64,000 nt of DNA from the NCBI RefSeq assembly GCF_008122525.1, contig NZ_VSRV01000001.1, positions 1,302,001 to 1,366,000 of the forward strand, given 5' to 3'. Shown piece by piece: positions 61,986-64,000 of this stretch. Each line of letters opens with the position of its first letter. Within the stretch, counting starts at the first letter, position 1. The translations under genes were made by a program, and so were the position numbers. The notes under the pieces were generated by a model that did no database searches, was not told the origin of the DNA, and saw only the letters and a program-made list of their open reading frames with translations. The DNA comes from Marinomonas sp. IMCC 4694. GTDB taxonomy: Bacteria > Pseudomonadota > Gammaproteobacteria > Pseudomonadales > Marinomonadaceae.

Positions 61986-62495
61986 ATGACCCACCAGCAG
62001 GGGTTCTCCCTCATTGAGTTGATGTGCGTGCTCGCGATTATGAGCCTTTTAGCAGCCCTTGGTTCGGCGCATTTTTTGCGTGTTAGCCAACACACCCAAG
62101 ATAAAAACACCCTCATTCTAGGTCGTCAATATTTAGCCGATGCATTAACACAAGCCCGTCAGCTGGCGGTGGTTAGTGGAAAAACGAGTTTCTTGTGTGG
62201 TGGTTTGGTCTGTGATGGTCGTTGGTCGTCGGGGTTTACTTTGTATCAAACCGACTCGGTTCAAGGGCGTCGTGTGGTTCAAGAGCATGTGTATGAGGCG
62301 CTGTTGCAGGTGGTTTGGCAAGGCTTTCCGACACAAAAAACACAGATTGAATTTCAGAGTAATGGCTTGTCAGGTTATCAAAATGGCACTTTTGCGTTTT
62401 GTTTGGGAGCATGGCAGGCGGATTTAATTTTGAATCAAAGCGGACGTTTTTACACCACGGACCTGCAAAAAAAAGCCACAGGAGCGTGTCAATGA
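61986..62495 (+). CDS. GspH/FimT-type minor pseudopilin
   Basis: 169 residues. Type III prepilin signal GFSLIELMCVLAIMSLLAALG near the N-terminus, with Gly before the cut and Glu at mature position 5, then a GspH-type domain. AAGGAGG lies 7 bases before the ATG. First gene of a four-gene or longer minor pilin operon with ATGA overlaps. The proteins should initiate or prime a type IV pilus; gene order recalls the ppdA/ppdB/ygdB/ppdC group of Escherichia coli. Confidence 0.88.
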   Translation: MTHQQGFSLIELMCVLAIMSLLAALGSAHFLRVSQHTQDKNTLILGRQYLADALTQARQLAVVSGKTSFLCGGLVCDGRWSSGFTLYQTDSVQGRRVVQEHVYEALLQVVWQGFPTQKTQIEFQSNGLSGYQNGTFAFCLGAWQADLILNQSGRFYTTDLQKKATGACQ

Positions 62496-62860
62496 TACGC
62501 TTTAATAGGCTTTACACGCTTCGCCCGTTGCGCCAGCGAGGGTGGGTGATGATCGAGATGATCTTGTGTTTGGTGTTGTTTTCTGTGGTGCTGCACCTAG
62601 CTCAACAACAAAACGAAAGCCATTGGCAGTCTATTCAGCTGGCGCAGCAAGCGCAAAAGCAAGCGGATAACGAGCTTAAGAAAAGGCGAATGGTGCAACT
62701 CACCGGGTCTACAATCTGGCTAAAGCACGACCCCATCCCAACGGCACCGTACCCGAATTGTCAGCATTGTACGGACAGCGCGTTAAAAACGTGGTTTTTT
62801 GCTTCCTTGTATCCGGCATCTGCGCCGGACGCCGTCGCCGAAGAGGAGCCTCAACCATGA
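62492..62860 (+). CDS. short pseudopilin-like protein
   Basis: 122 residues. A prepilin-like N-terminus (QRGWVMIEMILCLVLFSVVL) has Gly-Trp at the expected cut and Glu at position 5. The rest is short, with two Cys in NCQHC and an acidic, Ala/Pro-rich tail. It overlaps the genes on both sides by four bases (ATGA). Perhaps a PpdC/PilV-like minor pilin; the body is too short to be sure. Confidence 0.75.
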   Translation: MIRFNRLYTLRPLRQRGWVMIEMILCLVLFSVVLHLAQQQNESHWQSIQLAQQAQKQADNELKKRRMVQLTGSTIWLKHDPIPTAPYPNCQHCTDSALKTWFFASLYPASAPDAVAEEEPQP

Positions 62861-63744
62861 CATTCAAATATCAGCATCAGGGCAGTATTTTGATTGAGAT
62901 GCTGGTGGCGTGCGTTTTGATCGCGATCTTTTTGCCTCTGCTGGTTGTGGCGTCCACGCGTTTGCAAGAACGTCACCGGCTTGCACAGGCCTACCAAGAT
63001 CAATTTGAGATAAAAGCGGCTATTGAGGCGCATTTTCAAGCGCAATGGGCGCGTTTAGTGCCGGCCAACTGCTATCCCGATGACACGGCTTTGTTGACTA
63101 TTGGGTCAGGAATGTCGCCACCGGTTCGTCTGGCGTCACGTAAGGTTGCTGAGTCGTCTGACTGGATCAAAGGCACCGATTACGGTTTATGTCGGCGCTC
63201 TCTTACTGTCCACGAAAATCCGTTAGAAGTGTCAATGGCGTGTCATTGGCGAGTGGGTGATCCAGTCGTTTTTTCCAGTTGTAACGCTGGCTTCTCTGGT
63301 CAACTGACTTACGTTAACAGCCGAGGTAACCGAAGTAGAATCGCGTTTGATGATGAGGATGTGATTGGGCAATCCGGTGTGATCGAAAGCCAAAATGGTT
63401 TTTATTGGTATCTTTCGCCCGGCAAAGATGGCCGTGAAGCGTTTTGGCGAACCCCAGCTGAGAGTGGCAATTCATTAGAGCTGTTTAATGGTATTGAGCG
63501 TGTGGCGATATTTGCGTTATTAGACGAAAATAATGACGGCTTAGTCGATGCTTTAGGCGCAAGTTACGGTGATGTTTCGTTAAAAAAACTGCGCGGTTTA
63601 TGGGTGGAATATCAATATCATTTGCGTGACTGTGGTGTCCAGAAAATGACACTGTCCATGCGCGAGTATGTTTCGATGAGAGGAGAGACGTGGTCATATT
63701 TTGCGCCGTGTCAGGGCGTGGGTAATCAGATAATTATTTTTTAA
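62857..63744 (+). CDS. PilW/PpdB-like minor pseudopilin
   Basis: 295 residues. Prepilin signal QGSILIEMLVACVLIAIFLPL with Gly before the cut and Glu at position 5, then a larger extracellular domain with several Cys (NCYP, LCRR, ACHWRV, SSCNAG, DCGVQ) that could form disulfides, and a LFNGIERVAIFALLDENNDG-type stretch common in PilW proteins. Starts inside the stop of the previous gene. Confidence 0.85.
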   Translation: MTFKYQHQGSILIEMLVACVLIAIFLPLLVVASTRLQERHRLAQAYQDQFEIKAAIEAHFQAQWARLVPANCYPDDTALLTIGSGMSPPVRLASRKVAESSDWIKGTDYGLCRRSLTVHENPLEVSMACHWRVGDPVVFSSCNAGFSGQLTYVNSRGNRSRIAFDDEDVIGQSGVIESQNGFYWYLSPGKDGREAFWRTPAESGNSLELFNGIERVAIFALLDENNDGLVDALGASYGDVSLKKLRGLWVEYQYHLRDCGVQKMTLSMREYVSMRGETWSYFAPCQGVGNQIIIF

Positions 63745-63770
63745 AATAGGAGTGAAAACACGAGGGGCTT

Positions 63771-64000
63771 ATGAGGAAACGTATTGTGTTACATGCAACA
63801 CCACGGGGATGGGTGTCTTTGCCTATTATTGCGGTGCTGTTGGCCGTATCGACCCTGTCGTTTCGTTATCAAGACAGTGTGATGGCGTCTTACCAGTGGC
63901 GAGGGCAATTAAGCGATGTCAACGAAGCGCAGCAGATATGGATCGACTTCCAAGAGCAATTTGTGCGTGCACCTCGTTTTATGGATTCGGTATCAAGGGG
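63771..64000 (+). CDS. pseudopilin-like protein, N-terminal part (3' end outside window)
   Basis: 77 codons are visible from the ATG at 63771, after GAGGGG. The N-terminus has a hydrophobic helix after Gly-Trp (PRGWVSLPIIAVLLAVSTLS), but Pro rather than Glu stands at mature position 5. The arrangement recalls YgdB (DUF2509) of the Escherichia coli ppd operon, which also departs from the prepilin rule. Likely the fourth member of this operon. Confidence 0.65.
   Translation, partial: MRKRIVLHATPRGWVSLPIIAVLLAVSTLSFRYQDSVMASYQWRGQLSDVNEAQQIWIDFQEQFVRAPRFMDSVSR

Noticed and set aside
61868..62116. Cys-rich minus-strand frame over the pseudopilin leader
   Set aside because: Produced by the 15-base repeat read backwards; no ribosome site and it overlaps two real genes.

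Overview
The window looks like chromosome from a marine gammaproteobacterium of the Oceanospirillales, most like Marinomonas. This rests on the kinds of protein families and their order; no database search was run. Genes are dense and coding DNA fills nearly all of the window. No rRNA, tRNA, CRISPR array, phage or complete insertion sequence was seen. The only mobile-type element is one REP-associated (Y1) transposase gene with its repeats.

Layout. 1-9.2 kb: housekeeping and conserved genes (end of rlmL, purU, the DUF3549/YqcC/DUF1853 trio, a GGDEF-EAL protein, rlmA, a beta carbonic anhydrase). 9.2-14.6 kb: a LysR regulator, an AGE-family sugar isomerase divergent from a ROK regulator, a TyrR-like regulator with a worn AAA+ domain, and a 53-residue membrane protein. 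14.7-24.8 kb: a HAD phosphatase, a HopJ-family protein, transporters, and a three-gene glucosylglycerate set (phosphatase, GpgS, GH13_18 phosphorylase). 24.8-26.4 kb: transposase and its repeats. 27-38.4 kb: a class V aminotransferase, a YddG-like exporter, a tripartite tricarboxylate transporter (tctCBA) followed by its two-component system and a periplasmic binding protein, then a secreted cupredoxin / DUF3034 / lipoprotein-globin / AhpD-like group.

38.8-47.6 kb is the most striking part: six co-directional, tightly packed signalling genes. In order they are an RsbQ-like alpha/beta hydrolase, a PAS protein with a dead GGDEF domain, a hybrid histidine kinase ending in an Hpt domain, a membrane MCP-type signalling protein with no ligand domain, a STAS protein, and a PAS-REC-PP2C-HATPase protein whose first PAS domain carries FixL-like haem-site residues. 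This reads as a partner-switching pathway (compare RsbQP of Bacillus, HptB-HsbR-HsbA of Pseudomonas and SypE/SypA of Vibrio fischeri) in which a small-molecule input, a phosphorelay and a possible gas sensor meet on one STAS protein. A full chemotaxis operon (cheY, a second STAS, cheA, mcp, cheW, cheR, cheB, cheD) faces it from the opposite strand at 47.8-55.8 kb. Long perfect inverted repeats lie inside several of these signalling genes, at domain edges.

56-64 kb: a dGTPase-like enzyme, an HTH-only LysR protein, cysH, a pabB-nudL pair, an alpha/beta hydrolase, and the start of a minor pseudopilin operon that runs off the right edge.
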